A DNA stretch of 64,000 nt from NCBI RefSeq assembly GCF_028694605.1, contig NZ_JAQVKP010000010.1, positions 1 through 64,000 of the forward strand, written 5' to 3'. This document shows, piece by piece, positions 25,874-35,533 of this stretch. A program made the position numbers and the translations under genes. The DNA is from Sulfurimonas sp. (GTDB lineage: Bacteria; Campylobacterota; Campylobacteria; Campylobacterales; Sulfurimonadaceae). The notes beneath the pieces are model-generated. The model was given only the letters and a program-made list of their open reading frames with translations. It had not been told where the DNA came from and made no database searches. The first letter of the stretch is position 1. Every line of letters begins with the position of its first letter.

Positions 25874-25964
25874 AATTTTTAAATCGGAGAAATTTTATCT
25901 GATTTAAAAATTATTCTCATTGATTTATATCAATTTTAGAAGGAAATTTCTAAAATTTGAGAAT
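25874..25964. repeat. AT-rich block of nested inverted repeats upstream of rpsU
   Basis: The block contains a 12-bp perfect repeat (25874-25885 with 25901-25912), a closing pair ATTCTCA/TGAGAAT (25913-25919 with 25958-25964), and inside that a 5-bp TTGAT/ATCAA hairpin and a 10-bp perfect hairpin (25932-25941 with 25948-25957). It separates the small secreted gene from rpsU. TGAGAATAA occurs on both strands and resembles half of a Fur box. It could be a regulatory DNA site or a structured leader. Confidence 0.5.
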
Positions 25965-25990
25965 AAAATTTTAAATAAAGTTATTTATGC

Positions 25991-25996
25991 TAAAAT
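25991..25996 (+). promoter_or_regulatory. Extended -10 promoter of rpsU
   Basis: TATGCTAAAAT at 25986-25996 is an extended -10 (TGCTAAAAT) 36 bp before the rpsU ATG, preceded by periodic A/T tracts instead of a clear -35, as usual for sigma70 promoters in this phylum. Confidence 0.6.
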
Positions 25997-26032
25997 TCGC
26001 TTTCAAATCTTAAAGAAAGTGGGTGATGTGAT

Positions 26033-26245
26033 ATGCCAGGTATCTATCTTCGCAGCGATGATAATTTTGACGCATCTTACCGCCGTTTCAAGAAGCAGAC
26101 TGACCGTAACTTAATCGTTACTGAAGCTCGTGCTCGTCGTTTCCACGAAACGAAAACTGAAAAGCGTAAGAAATTCTTAATTGCTTCTCGCAAGAAAATG
26201 CTTAAACGTCTTTATATGCTAAGACGTTACGAATCACGCCTCTAA
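26033..26245 (+). CDS. rpsU: 30S ribosomal protein S21
   Basis: A 70-residue basic ribosomal protein. The N-terminus [25 protein letters not shown] and the central [25 protein letters not shown] match S21, which helps the 30S subunit recognise the ribosome-binding site. It is a single-gene unit with its own extended -10 promoter and a UUCG-capped terminator directly after the stop. Length and composition are normal for the family. Confidence 0.95.
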   Translation: MPGIYLRSDDNFDASYRRFKKQTDRNLIVTEARARRFHETKTEKRKKFLIASRKKMLKRLYMLRRYESRL

Positions 26246-26246
26246 T

Positions 26247-26274
26247 TATATAAGCCTTCGGGCTTATATATCTT
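26247..26274 (+). terminator. rpsU intrinsic terminator with UUCG tetraloop
   Basis: TATATAAGCC (26247-26256) and GGCTTATATA (26261-26270) form a perfect 10-bp stem closed by the very stable c(UUCG)g tetraloop, followed by TCTT. It begins one base after the rpsU stop and also lies just before the convergent dgt stop. Confidence 0.85.
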
Positions 26275-26279
26275 CTCAT

Positions 26280-27374
26280 TTATCTTCCATACATCTCATT
26301 ATAAAACGACAAGGCGTATCTGTCGCTCATTGAAGCGATATAATCAGCGATAACCCTATGCTTCTTTTTTGATTCCAGCTGTTTGTAGTAAAATTTCGGC
26401 AACATTTTGGGCTCTTCCGTCAAACCGCTGTAAAGCCCCTTAATCGCCTGTTTTCCGGCAAACATCTTTGTCATAATATCTTTATGCTGATAGAGTTTTG
26501 CAAAAAGGAGTTTTTTGAGTTTTTTTATCTCTGTCTCAAGTTTTGAATCAAAACCTATAGGCAGCTCACTCTTGCTATCAAGAGAAGCGGCGTAAATTTT
26601 GGTGTTGTCAATTTTGTCTTTTGAGTACTCTATAAGTGAGTAAACAAGATGGTTGATAAGGTGAGAGACAAAGCGGTAGCGAAACATCTCATCCTCTTCC
26701 TCTCTTATGCCCTCGTTTTTAACCTTTTGTAAAATCTCCTTGATTAGCGCACTCTCCCTCAAATCCTCAAAACGGATAAGTCCGGAGTTCACCCCGTCAT
26801 CTATATCATGCGTGATATAAGCTATCTCATCGGCACGATCCACTACCATCGCCTCAATGCTCGGATGCGTCTCAAGATGAAATTGCTCATCGATGCAAGG
26901 TGGCAAAAAACTCTTTTTATAAGGATAGGAGTGTTTTAAAATCCCCTCAAGCGTGGCAAATGTAAGATTAAGCCCGTCAAAACCGTTGTATCTTTTCTCT
27001 AGGCGAGAGACGACACGGAAACTTTGGAAATTGTGATCAAATCCGTTGCCGTGTCCATCTTCTCTCAAACACTCATCAAGCGTATCGCCGCCTATATGTC
27101 CAAACGGGGTATGCCCCAAATCATGCGCAAGTGCAATAGCTTCCGCAAGTGATTCGTTCAAACCCAAATGTGAAGTGATAGAGCGGGCGATTTGCGAAAC
27201 TTCTATGGAGTGGGTAAGGCGAGTACGAAAAAAGTCGCCCTCCTGATTTAAAAAAACCTGTGTCTTATACTCCAGTTTTCGAAAACTCCCCGAGTGAATG
27301 ATTCTGTCACGGTCTCTCGCATAGGGATTTCTAAAATCATCATCAATGCTGTAAAATCTATAATCAGGCTTCAT
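26280..27374 (-). CDS. dgt: Deoxyguanosinetriphosphate triphosphohydrolase (dGTPase, HD family)
   Basis: A 364-residue HD-domain phosphohydrolase that cleaves dNTPs to deoxynucleoside and tripolyphosphate. The metal-binding motifs are seen in order: HSIEVSQIARSI, AHDLGHTPFGHIGGD and DRADEIAYITHDIDDG. The N-terminal DRDRIIHSGSFRKLEYKTQVF is typical. It shares one base with the preceding phnA-like gene, making it the last gene of a thyX-lipoprotein-phnA-dgt cluster in which two genes control dNTP pools. Confidence 0.92.
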   Translation of the reverse strand: MKPDYRFYSIDDDFRNPYARDRDRIIHSGSFRKLEYKTQVFLNQEGDFFRTRLTHSIEVSQIARSITSHLGLNESLAEAIALAHDLGHTPFGHIGGDTLDECLREDGHGNGFDHNFQSFRVVSRLEKRYNGFDGLNLTFATLEGILKHSYPYKKSFLPPCIDEQFHLETHPSIEAMVVDRADEIAYITHDIDDGVNSGLIRFEDLRESALIKEILQKVKNEGIREEEDEMFRYRFVSHLINHLVYSLIEYSKDKIDNTKIYAASLDSKSELPIGFDSKLETEIKKLKKLLFAKLYQHKDIMTKMFAGKQAIKGLYSGLTEEPKMLPKFYYKQLESKKKHRVIADYIASMSDRYALSFYNEMYGR

Positions 27375-27928
27375 TATGCTTTTTTTAAAAATTCGGTTTT
27401 GAGGTAGATTTTTGTTCCATTAACTCTGCCCTCTATGTGTCCCTCGACATCTTGCGGGATTGTTATATTGCGTACCGTTGTACCTCTTTTTGCGGTAAAA
27501 CCTGCGCCTTTAACTTCCAAATCTTTAAGGATAACAACACTGTCGCCCGCATTTAAGGTAACGCCGTTTGCATCTTTAACGACAACCCCGCTTGAAGTGC
27601 CGCTAGTGGCATCTGCCCAAGCTTTTACCTCCTCTTCCATGTACATCATGTCAACCAAATCTTCTCTTCCAAGGCTCTTTAAAAGCCTGTAGGACATTAC
27701 TAAAACAGCAGAAACTTCACTCCACATACTCTCGTTTAGGCAGTTAAAATGTGTCTCATCCATTTTGTCGGGATTTTCTACCTGCTCTTTGCATGTTGCA
27801 CAAAGATAGATAGACTTTTGTGCACTCCCGTCCGATGGTGCAATCTCAAAAACACTTAAACCCTCACTGCTGCCGCAAAGCTCACATTTACCGCCGCTTC
27901 TGGCAATCAACTCTTTTTCAATACTCAT
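27374..27928 (-). CDS. PhnA-family zinc-ribbon protein
   Basis: A 184-residue cytoplasmic protein. The N-terminal zinc ribbon has CELCGSSEG and YLCATCKEQ; the C-terminal PhnA/YjdM domain has VVKDANGVTLNAGDSVVILKDLEVKGAGFTAKRGTTVRNI. The family name derives from a link to phosphonate use, but YjdM proteins are not shown to be phosphonoacetate hydrolases in general and no phosphonate genes lie here. It overlaps the lipoprotein gene by 4 bases upstream and dgt by 1 base downstream. Function uncertain. Confidence 0.85.
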   Translation of the reverse strand: MSIEKELIARSGGKCELCGSSEGLSVFEIAPSDGSAQKSIYLCATCKEQVENPDKMDETHFNCLNESMWSEVSAVLVMSYRLLKSLGREDLVDMMYMEEEVKAWADATSGTSSGVVVKDANGVTLNAGDSVVILKDLEVKGAGFTAKRGTTVRNITIPQDVEGHIEGRVNGTKIYLKTEFLKKA

Positions 27929-28152
27929 TTTTTCTCCTCTTTTTTAAATTCTATCGCATCCTCAGGAAGTGCAGATGAACTCTTCTTTTTGTTATCAAAG
28001 GCTTTTTGCGCCTCCTCTTCCTTATAGTTTCTGCACTGTTCTATTTTTGCAGGATCATCATTTGAACCGATATTTTCACACATCGCAACATTGAACTCAA
28101 AGTAAGAACATCCGCTAAACAACAAACTTGACGCTAAAATATACTTCCACAT
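27925..28152 (-). CDS. Small lipoprotein
   Basis: A 75-residue protein with an N-terminal lipoprotein signal: MWKYILASSLLFSGCSYF, where LFSGC is a lipobox and the cysteine would carry the lipid. The mature part is highly charged with a second cysteine pair region (CENIG, CRNY) and ends in a lysine/glutamate-rich tail. It is located between thyX (3 nt away) and the phnA-like gene (4-nt overlap). Membrane anchoring is well supported; function is unknown. Confidence 0.75.
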   Translation of the reverse strand: MWKYILASSLLFSGCSYFEFNVAMCENIGSNDDPAKIEQCRNYKEEEAQKAFDNKKKSSSALPEDAIEFKKEEKK

Positions 28153-28155
28153 ATA

Positions 28156-28989
28156 TTATCCTTTTTTGATTATCAAATCTAAATATTTTGATGGTGTTTT
28201 TCGCATCATCTCTTGAGCCAGCCATCTTATCTGAAAGTACGCCGCACCGCTGTTTCGAAGTGTGAAATAGTTCTTCAAACTTCTAAGATTAAACGTCACC
28301 ACCATATCAACTTTAACATTATCACTTATGATGTGCTTAAACGCATCGCCGACATTTCGCTTCTTTTTTCCGCTCTCAAGCGCATCATAAAGTGCTTGCG
28401 CATTACCCTTGTGCTGCTCTAAAAAAACAAGTGAACTTTTTGCAACCGCAATCTCATAAAAATCTGTAATCATCTGTGCCTGAAAACACAATTTATCGTA
28501 CATCGCTCCTATTTCGATTCTGTTGTAAGCCTCATCACATGTTACAAACATATCAAAACCAAGCACTTTTTGGATAAAAAACTCTTTATCCCCTGTTGTT
28601 TGTGAAGCTACAAAAGCATTTATAACCGAACTCATCGTATAGCGCGTACTTCTGACGCTTATGGCTTGTATGCGATGGCGTGCATGCTCTTGAAGAACAC
28701 CTCTGCTAGTTCCTCTTATCAGAAAACTCAAATTTGCATGTTCTAAAATCGAGTGGTGAAAATGCGTCCAAGCCAAATCATGCAGGAGATTTGACTCCTC
28801 TATGGCATTGATTTTTTTACATGCTTCTTCATCCAAAAGAGCATGTTCCATGAACCTAATCGCCTCATTTTCACTATTTTCAAATGAATCATAGCAAGTT
28901 CTAGCTGCCGCTTCCGCCACACCTATGCCCGTATCTTGCATCAAGACTACTTCAGGTTTTGAATATTTTATGCCATACATCTCTTCCAT
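28156..28989 (-). CDS. thyX: FAD-dependent thymidylate synthase ThyX
   Basis: A protein of about 277 residues that methylates dUMP to dTMP using methylenetetrahydrofolate, FAD and NAD(P)H. The ThyX signature RHRIQAISVRSTR is complete, with FHHSILEHANLSFLIRGTSR before it and LRSLKNYFTLRNSGAAYFQIRWLA after it. I start at ATG 28989 because a GAGGGTGG site lies just upstream; an earlier ATG at 29016 is open but has poor context. No thyA is visible in the window. It heads the cluster with dgt. Confidence 0.93.
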   Translation of the reverse strand: MEEMYGIKYSKPEVVLMQDTGIGVAEAAARTCYDSFENSENEAIRFMEHALLDEEACKKINAIEESNLLHDLAWTHFHHSILEHANLSFLIRGTSRGVLQEHARHRIQAISVRSTRYTMSSVINAFVASQTTGDKEFFIQKVLGFDMFVTCDEAYNRIEIGAMYDKLCFQAQMITDFYEIAVAKSSLVFLEQHKGNAQALYDALESGKKKRNVGDAFKHIISDNVKVDMVVTFNLRSLKNYFTLRNSGAAYFQIRWLAQEMMRKTPSKYLDLIIKKG

Positions 28990-29111
28990 ACAACCACCCT
29001 CACTTATACTAGACATATTTTACAATGAAAATGCTTGATGTATTCAAAGATTCTGTAATAATGGCGTAATAAATCAAATCTACTATTGCAAAAAAAATTA
29101 TGGAGAAAAAA

Positions 29112-29783
29112 ATGAAAATTTTACTCTGCATCTTTACTCTGTCTCTGCTTCTAAACGCCTCTATATTTACCAAAGAGGAGAACAAAAGCGGAGTTTTAAT
29201 CGAGGAGTTCAGACAAAACGTCAATGATACGAACTCTATTATCTGGAGAGGAGATTACGACAAAATACCCTCACATAAAGCAAGTGTATCATCTATAACA
29301 AAGAAGATACAAAACCTTAAAATAGCACAAGAAAAAAAACAGGAGCTTACGGCAAATCTTCAAAATTATGCAGCTATTGTCGATATAATCGCTCTAAACC
29401 TTCAAAAAGAAGCGCCTAAACTCAAAAGCCACTATGAAAACAGTATTGCTAATCTCGACGCTTTTAATAAAAAGATATCAAGCGTAGGTCTCTATGCGCT
29501 CTCTTCTGGCTGGAGAGAATTAAGCAGCATTAAAAACAGTTTTGTAAAAAAGCCAAATCCTACACTTGAAAAAAAATTTGACAATATGTTGAGCGAAATT
29601 ATTGTAACCATAACGGAACTATATCTTGATGATGAAGCAGAGAGTTTTTTACTGGGCTATCTTGAGAACTATAAACTCTATTTTAAAGAAATAACAGCTG
29701 CATACTCAAAAGCAAATTTCAGCAAAATCAACGAACTTAAACCATTAAGCTATAAAATCAAAGCAGAACTTGAGCTTCTTTAG
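29112..29783 (+). CDS. Secreted helical protein of unknown function
   Basis: About 223 residues. MKILLCIFTLSLLLNASIF is a signal peptide; the ATG at 29112 has a GGAG site, while the ATG at 29100 lacks one. The mature protein is nearly all helix with repeated charged heptads (SITKKIQNLKIAQEKKQELTANLQNYAAI), lacks cysteines and ends in a charged helix. It resembles the periplasmic helical region preceding some mechanosensitive channels, but no channel domain follows. It is convergent with pcm, ending two bases before its stop. No function assigned. Confidence 0.65.
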   Translation: MKILLCIFTLSLLLNASIFTKEENKSGVLIEEFRQNVNDTNSIIWRGDYDKIPSHKASVSSITKKIQNLKIAQEKKQELTANLQNYAAIVDIIALNLQKEAPKLKSHYENSIANLDAFNKKISSVGLYALSSGWRELSSIKNSFVKKPNPTLEKKFDNMLSEIIVTITELYLDDEAESFLLGYLENYKLYFKEITAAYSKANFSKINELKPLSYKIKAELELL

Positions 29784-29785
29784 CG

Positions 29786-30433
29786 TTATTTCTGTATTCC
29801 ATCTAAAATGGGGACAAAATCGCATCCCTCAAGCTCCTCTTTTTGTATAGATTGTCCTTTTTTTCTAAAACGAACGATTATCTGCTTTGAGCCGTTCTGC
29901 ATCGGAGCAACCAAAATGCCGCCGTCACTAAGCTGATCAAAAATCTTTTGCGGTATCTCTTTGGCTGTTGCAGAAAAAAGGATACGCTCAAACGGTGCAT
30001 ATTGCGCCCATCCGCTTTGCCCATCATCAAGCTTTGTGTGGATATTGTTTATGCCAAGTTTTCTAAAACGCTGTTTTGCTTCAAGGATAAGCGGCTCAAT
30101 CCTCTCGATGGTAAAAACACCGCGAAAAAGATGTGACAAAACTGCCGCCTGATAACCGCTTCCGCACCCTATCTCCAAAACTTTATCCTCTTTTTTCGGC
30201 TCCAAATATTGTGTCATCTTGGCAACGGTAAGCGGGGAGCTAATCCACTGTGACGACCCCATAGGAAGTGCATCAAGCTTATAGGCATTGTGTCTAAAAC
30301 CGGCAGGAACAAACTCCTCTCTGTTTGTTTTGGCAATAGCATCTTTCACACTCTGAGCAAGAGGAAATTTTTTATGGCATTCCTCTGCCAATTTTGTAGT
30401 TTTTATAGCGGTTATTTTATCCAATGCCGACAT
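29786..30433 (-). CDS. pcm: Protein-L-isoaspartate O-methyltransferase
   Basis: A 215-residue methyltransferase that starts repair of isoaspartyl residues in aged proteins using S-adenosylmethionine. The family block PLTVAKMTQYLEPKKEDKVLEIGCGSGYQAAVL includes SAM motif I, and FERILFSATAKEIPQKIFDQLSDGGILVAPM follows. It overlaps the upstream nitrilase-like gene by 17 bases, and that gene overlaps nrdB, so the three are one operon. Confidence 0.93.
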   Translation of the reverse strand: MSALDKITAIKTTKLAEECHKKFPLAQSVKDAIAKTNREEFVPAGFRHNAYKLDALPMGSSQWISSPLTVAKMTQYLEPKKEDKVLEIGCGSGYQAAVLSHLFRGVFTIERIEPLILEAKQRFRKLGINNIHTKLDDGQSGWAQYAPFERILFSATAKEIPQKIFDQLSDGGILVAPMQNGSKQIIVRFRKKGQSIQKEELEGCDFVPILDGIQK

Positions 30434-31157
30434 CCATATATCTTCTCATTGCCACTATCTCTTTTCTATCGTAACAAACTTCCAAAGAGGCTTTTGCCCC
30501 GTTACGTTCTGCTTCTCCATGAGGTCTGATTATACCGCTTAATTTTGTACACTCCGCATTTTGCGAATCACTTGCAACGACATAACACTGATTCATCACC
30601 GCAAGCGCCTCTGTCAGCACCCTGAAATGCTCTGTTCGCAAAACTCCCCACCACGACGGAACAGCGATAACATCACACCCCTCAAGCCTCTGCCAAAACT
30701 CTTTAAAGCGAAGTTCAAAACAGATAAGAACACCTATCTTTATGCCATCGACCGTGACAATCTGCACCTCATCACCGCTTCCCTCAGACATGTACTTATG
30801 CTCCTCGCCAAAGCGAAAAAGTTTTGCTTTTGCTCTCTCAAAAACAACTTCGCCGTTATGAAAAATCTTGGCAAAATTAAAAACTTCGCCATCTCTTTTC
30901 TCTAGCATGGTAAGAACTATTATCTTCCCATGCGATGCAGTTTTGAGTGCTTCATTCGCCGGATGAGAAAATGCCACAGCCTCTTCATAATTTTCATAAT
31001 CAAAGCCCGTTAAACATACTTCCGGAGCCACTATGAGGGACTTTTCTTCTCTGCTCTCTATAAGTTCTAAGAGAATTTTGAGATTTGCGTGATAATCTTT
31101 TGTTGTATCAAAAAGAAGTGAACAGAGCTTGTATTCGCTTATCTTAGAAGTCATCAT
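30417..31157 (-). CDS. Carbon-nitrogen hydrolase (nitrilase superfamily)
   Basis: About 246 residues. The Glu-Lys-Cys triad is in place: Glu in [15 protein letters not shown], Lys in [12 protein letters not shown] and Cys in [14 protein letters not shown]. It could be an amidase such as omega-amidase or a deaminated-glutathione amidase; substrate cannot be told. The start is one of two tandem ATGs (31157/31154) embedded in the end of nrdB, with a TTG just before. It lies in the nrdB-nitrilase-pcm operon and overlaps both neighbours. Confidence 0.85.
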   Translation of the reverse strand: MMTSKISEYKLCSLLFDTTKDYHANLKILLELIESREEKSLIVAPEVCLTGFDYENYEEAVAFSHPANEALKTASHGKIIVLTMLEKRDGEVFNFAKIFHNGEVVFERAKAKLFRFGEEHKYMSEGSGDEVQIVTVDGIKIGVLICFELRFKEFWQRLEGCDVIAVPSWWGVLRTEHFRVLTEALAVMNQCYVVASDSQNAECTKLSGIIRPHGEAERNGAKASLEVCYDRKEIVAMRRYMDVGIG

Positions 31158-32166
31158 CAAAAGTCAAACTTCCCTTTGAGTAGTTTGCAACCGTTCCCTC
31201 AAAAAAGTTTGTTTTTTGGTCGTTGAATTTTGAAAAATCATCCACCCATTTGATAGGGTTTGTGACATTGTAAAGCTTGGCAAACCCAACTGATGCAAGT
31301 CTGTCATCGGCTAGGTACTGGATATACTGCTCTATGATGGCATCTGTAAGCCCCAAAATCTGTCCGCCGGTTATATATTTTCCCCACGCCACTTCAAGTG
31401 CCACTGCTTCTTTGAACATCTCTATTACCTCAGCTTTAAGCTGCTCCGTAAATAGGTCGGGTCTCTCTTTTCTAAGCGAATTTATAAGGTTCTGAAAAAG
31501 CACCAAGTGTGTCACTTCATCTCTTTGGATAAAACGTATCATCTGTGCGGAGCCTAGCATCTTGCCGCTTCTAGCAAGTGTATAGATATAAGCAAAACCG
31601 CTGTAAAAGTATATGCCCTCTAAAATCTGATTTGCGAAACATGCTTTGACAAAGTTATGTTCTGTCGGGTTTTTAGATAGCTCTTCATAAACTCTTGCGA
31701 TTGCATCATTTTTACCTTTTAGCATCATGTCACGTCTCCAAAGGTCGTAAATCTCTTTAGAGTTTGCAGAGATACTGTCAACCATGACCGCATAACTTTG
31801 TGAGTGGAGCGCCTCTTCAAAAGACTGACGCACTAAGATTAAGTTGATTTCAGGGGATGTCACATAAGGGTTGATGTTGTCTATAAGGTTGTTTGTTTGA
31901 AGAGAATCCATAAAAATAAGCTGTGAGAGCGCTTTATCATAAGCCGCTTTTTCCACATCGGTTATCTGTTTGTAGTCGCTCACGTCACGTGTCATATCAA
32001 CCTCTTTTGGAAACCATGTATTGTTAAGCATCATCTCCCAAAGATTATAAGCCCACTGGTATTTGATATCGTTGAGTTCAAAAATGCCTGTAGGATTACC
32101 GCCAAAAATTCTTCTGTCGTTTACATTTTCATTTGATTCAGGATTATATATTTTTTTTCTGTTCAT
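31144..32166 (-). CDS. nrdB: Ribonucleoside-diphosphate reductase beta subunit
   Basis: A 340-residue class I radical-generating subunit. The diiron ligands appear in [23 protein letters not shown] and [12 protein letters not shown]. It pairs with NrdA, whose gene is about 17 kb away at 49500-51866. An AGGAG site precedes ATG 32166. It is first in an operon with a nitrilase-like gene and pcm. The C-terminus ends TFDDDF, the acidic tail that docks to NrdA. Confidence 0.95.
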   Translation of the reverse strand: MNRKKIYNPESNENVNDRRIFGGNPTGIFELNDIKYQWAYNLWEMMLNNTWFPKEVDMTRDVSDYKQITDVEKAAYDKALSQLIFMDSLQTNNLIDNINPYVTSPEINLILVRQSFEEALHSQSYAVMVDSISANSKEIYDLWRRDMMLKGKNDAIARVYEELSKNPTEHNFVKACFANQILEGIYFYSGFAYIYTLARSGKMLGSAQMIRFIQRDEVTHLVLFQNLINSLRKERPDLFTEQLKAEVIEMFKEAVALEVAWGKYITGGQILGLTDAIIEQYIQYLADDRLASVGFAKLYNVTNPIKWVDDFSKFNDQKTNFFEGTVANYSKGSLTFDDDF

Positions 32167-32317
32167 TTTTTCTCCTAAAATTTTAGTATAGGATTATATC
32201 TTTTTCTATAAAAATCCGTCTTTAAATATACTTTACAAATTTGTCTAATTCAAATGCTCTATCTTTTCATATATTGATTTCTCTTATAATTGTGCAAAAT
32301 ACGAACAAGGAGAAAGT

Positions 32318-33244
32318 ATGAAATTTACTCTTATTTTCATACTTATAACAACCATGATAGAAGCATCAAAATTACAATCGTTAGAAGAAAAAATCAAACA
32401 ACTTACCGAGGAAGAGAAGCGTGTGCTTCTTCATAAAGGAACCGAACATCCGTTCGTCGGAAAATATACAGATGAAAAATCAAGAGGCATCTATACATGC
32501 AAACTCTGCGGCACCCCTCTTTTTGATTCAAGCACAAAATTTGATTCTCACTCAGGATGGCCAAGCTTTGATGATGCCATAGATGGGGCTATTAAAAGAG
32601 TTCCTGATAGTGACGGAAGAAGAGTTGAGATTGTATGTGCAAACTGTGGTTCACACTTAGGGCATGTTTTTGAGGGAGAGGGTTTTACCTCAAAAAACAC
32701 AAGACACTGTGTAAATTCCATCTCTCTAAATCTGATTAAAAAATCTGATATTAAAGATGAAAATCTCTCTTACGCATACTTTGCGGGCGGCTGTTTTTGG
32801 GGTGTTGAGTATTTTTTACAAAAACTTAGCGGCGTCAAAGAGGTCGTATCCGGTTTTATGGGCGGGCATGTAAAAAATCCGAGTTACTATGAGGTTATCC
32901 GTTTGGACACGGGACATCTTGAAACAGTAGAGGTCATTTACGATAAAAACAAAATATCTTATGAAGAACTTGCAAAAGCATTTTTTGAGATTCACGACCC
33001 AACCCAAACTAACGGTCAAGGTCCAGACATCGGCAAACAGTACCTCTCTGCAATTTTTGTCAATAGCGAAGAAGAGAAAAAAATTATTAGCAAACTTATT
33101 AGCAAGCTCGAAACAAATGGCTATAAAGTCGCAACAAAAATCATAGAAAAGTCAGAGTTTTACCCAGCTGATGAGGGCCACCAAAATTACTACGACAAAA
33201 AGGGAAGCAGACCATACTGCCACTCTTACGTTAAAAGATTCTAA
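32318..33244 (+). CDS. Secreted bifunctional methionine sulfoxide reductase MsrB-MsrA
   Basis: A 308-residue fusion. After a signal peptide (MKFTLIFILITTMIEAS) comes MsrB with zinc-binding CKLCG and CANCG, GWPSFDDAI and the catalytic RHCVNS; then MsrA with its GGCFWGVEYF active site and GYKVATKII/GHQNYYDKK region. It reduces both sulfoxide isomers of methionine, here probably in the periplasm, where an electron donor would be needed. The order B then A matches secreted fusions in Helicobacter and Campylobacter relatives. AAGGAG precedes the ATG. Confidence 0.93.
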   Translation: MKFTLIFILITTMIEASKLQSLEEKIKQLTEEEKRVLLHKGTEHPFVGKYTDEKSRGIYTCKLCGTPLFDSSTKFDSHSGWPSFDDAIDGAIKRVPDSDGRRVEIVCANCGSHLGHVFEGEGFTSKNTRHCVNSISLNLIKKSDIKDENLSYAYFAGGCFWGVEYFLQKLSGVKEVVSGFMGGHVKNPSYYEVIRLDTGHLETVEVIYDKNKISYEELAKAFFEIHDPTQTNGQGPDIGKQYLSAIFVNSEEEKKIISKLISKLETNGYKVATKIIEKSEFYPADEGHQNYYDKKGSRPYCHSYVKRF

Positions 33245-33257
33245 ATGACTCTTTTAG

Positions 33258-33497
33258 CTATTTCCCTTGAAATGCCGGTTTTTCCATAGGCTTTACAAAC
33301 TCTTTTGCAGACTTGTCTATTGATTCGATAACCTCATTTTTATAGTCAGTTGCCGTATAGCCTGTCTCATGGGAGTAGATAATATAGACACCTATTCCCA
33401 ACATCAATAACATCATCTTAAAACTATTATTTTGATAAAAAGTAAAAGCCATTAAAGCCACTACTGCCAAAGAGAGCGGATACATATACCCATCCAT
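33258..33497 (-). CDS. Small membrane protein of unknown function
   Basis: About 79 residues starting at ATG 33497, chosen for its AAGGAT site; a longer open frame to 33596 is AT-rich and less protein-like. Two hydrophobic segments (YPLSLAVVALMAFTFY and FKMMLLMLGIGVYIIYS) suggest two membrane helices, followed by a charged C-terminal tail ending PAFQGK. It is convergent with msrBA, 13 bp away. No family recognised. Confidence 0.55.
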   Translation of the reverse strand: MDGYMYPLSLAVVALMAFTFYQNNSFKMMLLMLGIGVYIIYSHETGYTATDYKNEVIESIDKSAKEFVKPMEKPAFQGK

Positions 33498-33609
33498 TTT
33501 TTTATCCTTGAAAAAAGTTTTATAAAAGAATAGCATAGCAAAAAGAAGTGAATATTTTTGTGAAAAAATGGAGTTTTTTATGCCCATAAAGGGCATAAAT
33601 ATAGATTTA

Positions 33610-35409
33610 TTAGCGGCTGTTTCTTTTTCTTTCGCTCTCTGTTAAAAACTTTTTGCGAATACGGATATTTTTTGGTGTAATTTCCAAAAGCTCATCATCT
33701 TCAATCCACTCTAGCGCACGCTCTAGTGACATTTCACGATGAGGGATAAGCTTAATCGCCTCATCTGCACCGCTTGAGCGAACGTTTGACTGTGCTTTTC
33801 CTTTGATTGGGTTAACGACCAAGTCATTTGAGCGTGAGTGTTCACCGACAATCATACCCTCATAAACTTTTGTTTGTGGTCCAAGGAAAAGAACACCGCG
33901 GTCTTGGATGTTAAATAGTGAATATGCCAGTGTATCGCCGTTTTCCATAGAGATAAGCGCGCCATAGCTTCTTGACTCAACTGTGCCGCTGTATGGGCGG
34001 AATTCTAAGAAAGAGTGGTTCATGATACCCTCACCCTTAGTGTCCGTCAAGAACTGTCCACGGAATCCGATAAGAGCACGTGCAGGAATCTCAAATTCAA
34101 TTCTCTGGAAGCCTTGTCCCATCGGAACCATTGACTTCATCTCAGCTTTTCTTTTTCCAAGACGCTCAATTACCGTACCGCTTAACTCTTCAGGAACGTC
34201 GATAACAAGGTGCTCAAACGGTTCACATTTTACACCTTCGATTTCTCTAACGATAACTTCCGGACGGCTGACACCAAACTCATAACCTTCACGTCTCATA
34301 TTTTCAGCTAAAATCGTGATTTGTAACTCGCCACGACCTGAAACTTTAAATTTACCCTCGCCTACAACTTCAAGCTTCATAGCAACGTTTGTTGTCATCT
34401 CAGCTTCTAGTCTGTCTTTGAGCTTGTTTGAAGTAACGTGTTTACCCTCTTGACCTGCAAGCGGAGAGTCATTTACGGAGAAAACAACCGTCAAAGTCGG
34501 CTCTTCGATATGCATCGGGTCAAGCGGCATCGGGTTTGCAGGATCACAAATAGTATCTCCGACATCTACAGTTTCAAGTCCGGCAAATGCAACGATATCA
34601 CCGGCTTCCGCCTCCCCAATTTCCATACGGTTAAGTCCGTGAAAACCGATAAGTTTAGATATTTTACCTTTTACAAGTTCGCCGTCAGCCTTTGCAAGCA
34701 TAACATTATCGCCTTTTTTGATAACACCATTAAAAATACGGCTGATACCGATTTTTCCTACATAGTTATCATAGTCAAGTGTGAAAACTTGCGCCTGTGT
34801 GTGGTTTTCTCTATCACCCTCAGGTTCCGGGATTTTGTCCAAAATAGTCTCAAAAATACACTCAAAATTTCCGTCCGGGTCAGCCATATCGAGCTTTGCG
34901 ATACCATCACGCGCAGCAGCATAAATAACCGGGAAATCAAGTTGATCTTCCGTTGCATCCATTGCAGCAAAGAGGTCAAACATCTCATCTACAACGCGAT
35001 CAGGCTCTGCTGAAGGTTTGTCAATTTTGTTGATAACAACGATTGGTTTTTTACCTAGAGCAAGCATCTTTTTAACAACAAATTTTGTTTGTGGCATAAC
35101 GCCCTCATACGCATCAACAAGAACCAAAACACCGTCAACCATCTTTAAAACACGCTCAACTTCTCCACCAAAATCGGCGTGGCCTGGAGTATCAATGATA
35201 TTTATTTTATGGTCTTTATAACGAATTGCCGTATTTTTAGACAAAATCGTAATACCACGCTCTTTTTCCAAAGCGTTGCTGTCCATCGCTCTTTCTTCAT
35301 GCTGTTCGTGAGCGCCAAACGTCCCTGATTGTTCTAACAAACCATCAACAAGTGTAGTTTTTCCGTGGTCAACGTGGGCAATAACTGCGATATTTCTGAT
35401 TTTCTGCAC
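33610..35409 (-). CDS. typA: Translational GTPase TypA/BipA
   Basis: A 599-residue ribosome-associated GTPase linked to ribosome assembly and stress growth. The G motifs are [35 protein letters not shown] and NKIDKP. Domain II, the EF-G-like domains III and V and the family-specific C-terminal domain (RFFP-like region ending KRNSR) give the normal length. It stands alone on the minus strand, divergent from the cca-type gene. Confidence 0.96.
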   Translation of the reverse strand: MQKIRNIAVIAHVDHGKTTLVDGLLEQSGTFGAHEQHEERAMDSNALEKERGITILSKNTAIRYKDHKINIIDTPGHADFGGEVERVLKMVDGVLVLVDAYEGVMPQTKFVVKKMLALGKKPIVVINKIDKPSAEPDRVVDEMFDLFAAMDATEDQLDFPVIYAAARDGIAKLDMADPDGNFECIFETILDKIPEPEGDRENHTQAQVFTLDYDNYVGKIGISRIFNGVIKKGDNVMLAKADGELVKGKISKLIGFHGLNRMEIGEAEAGDIVAFAGLETVDVGDTICDPANPMPLDPMHIEEPTLTVVFSVNDSPLAGQEGKHVTSNKLKDRLEAEMTTNVAMKLEVVGEGKFKVSGRGELQITILAENMRREGYEFGVSRPEVIVREIEGVKCEPFEHLVIDVPEELSGTVIERLGKRKAEMKSMVPMGQGFQRIEFEIPARALIGFRGQFLTDTKGEGIMNHSFLEFRPYSGTVESRSYGALISMENGDTLAYSLFNIQDRGVLFLGPQTKVYEGMIVGEHSRSNDLVVNPIKGKAQSNVRSSGADEAIKLIPHREMSLERALEWIEDDELLEITPKNIRIRKKFLTESERKRNSR

Positions 35410-35533
35410 AAGGCATCCTTTATTTGGTACAAATGACCAATTTAAAATTTTTTGCGATTTTATCTAAAATAATGTTATAAAAACGTAAAAGCAATGATAT
35501 AATAAAAGCAAGACGCAAAAAAAGATAAAAAAA

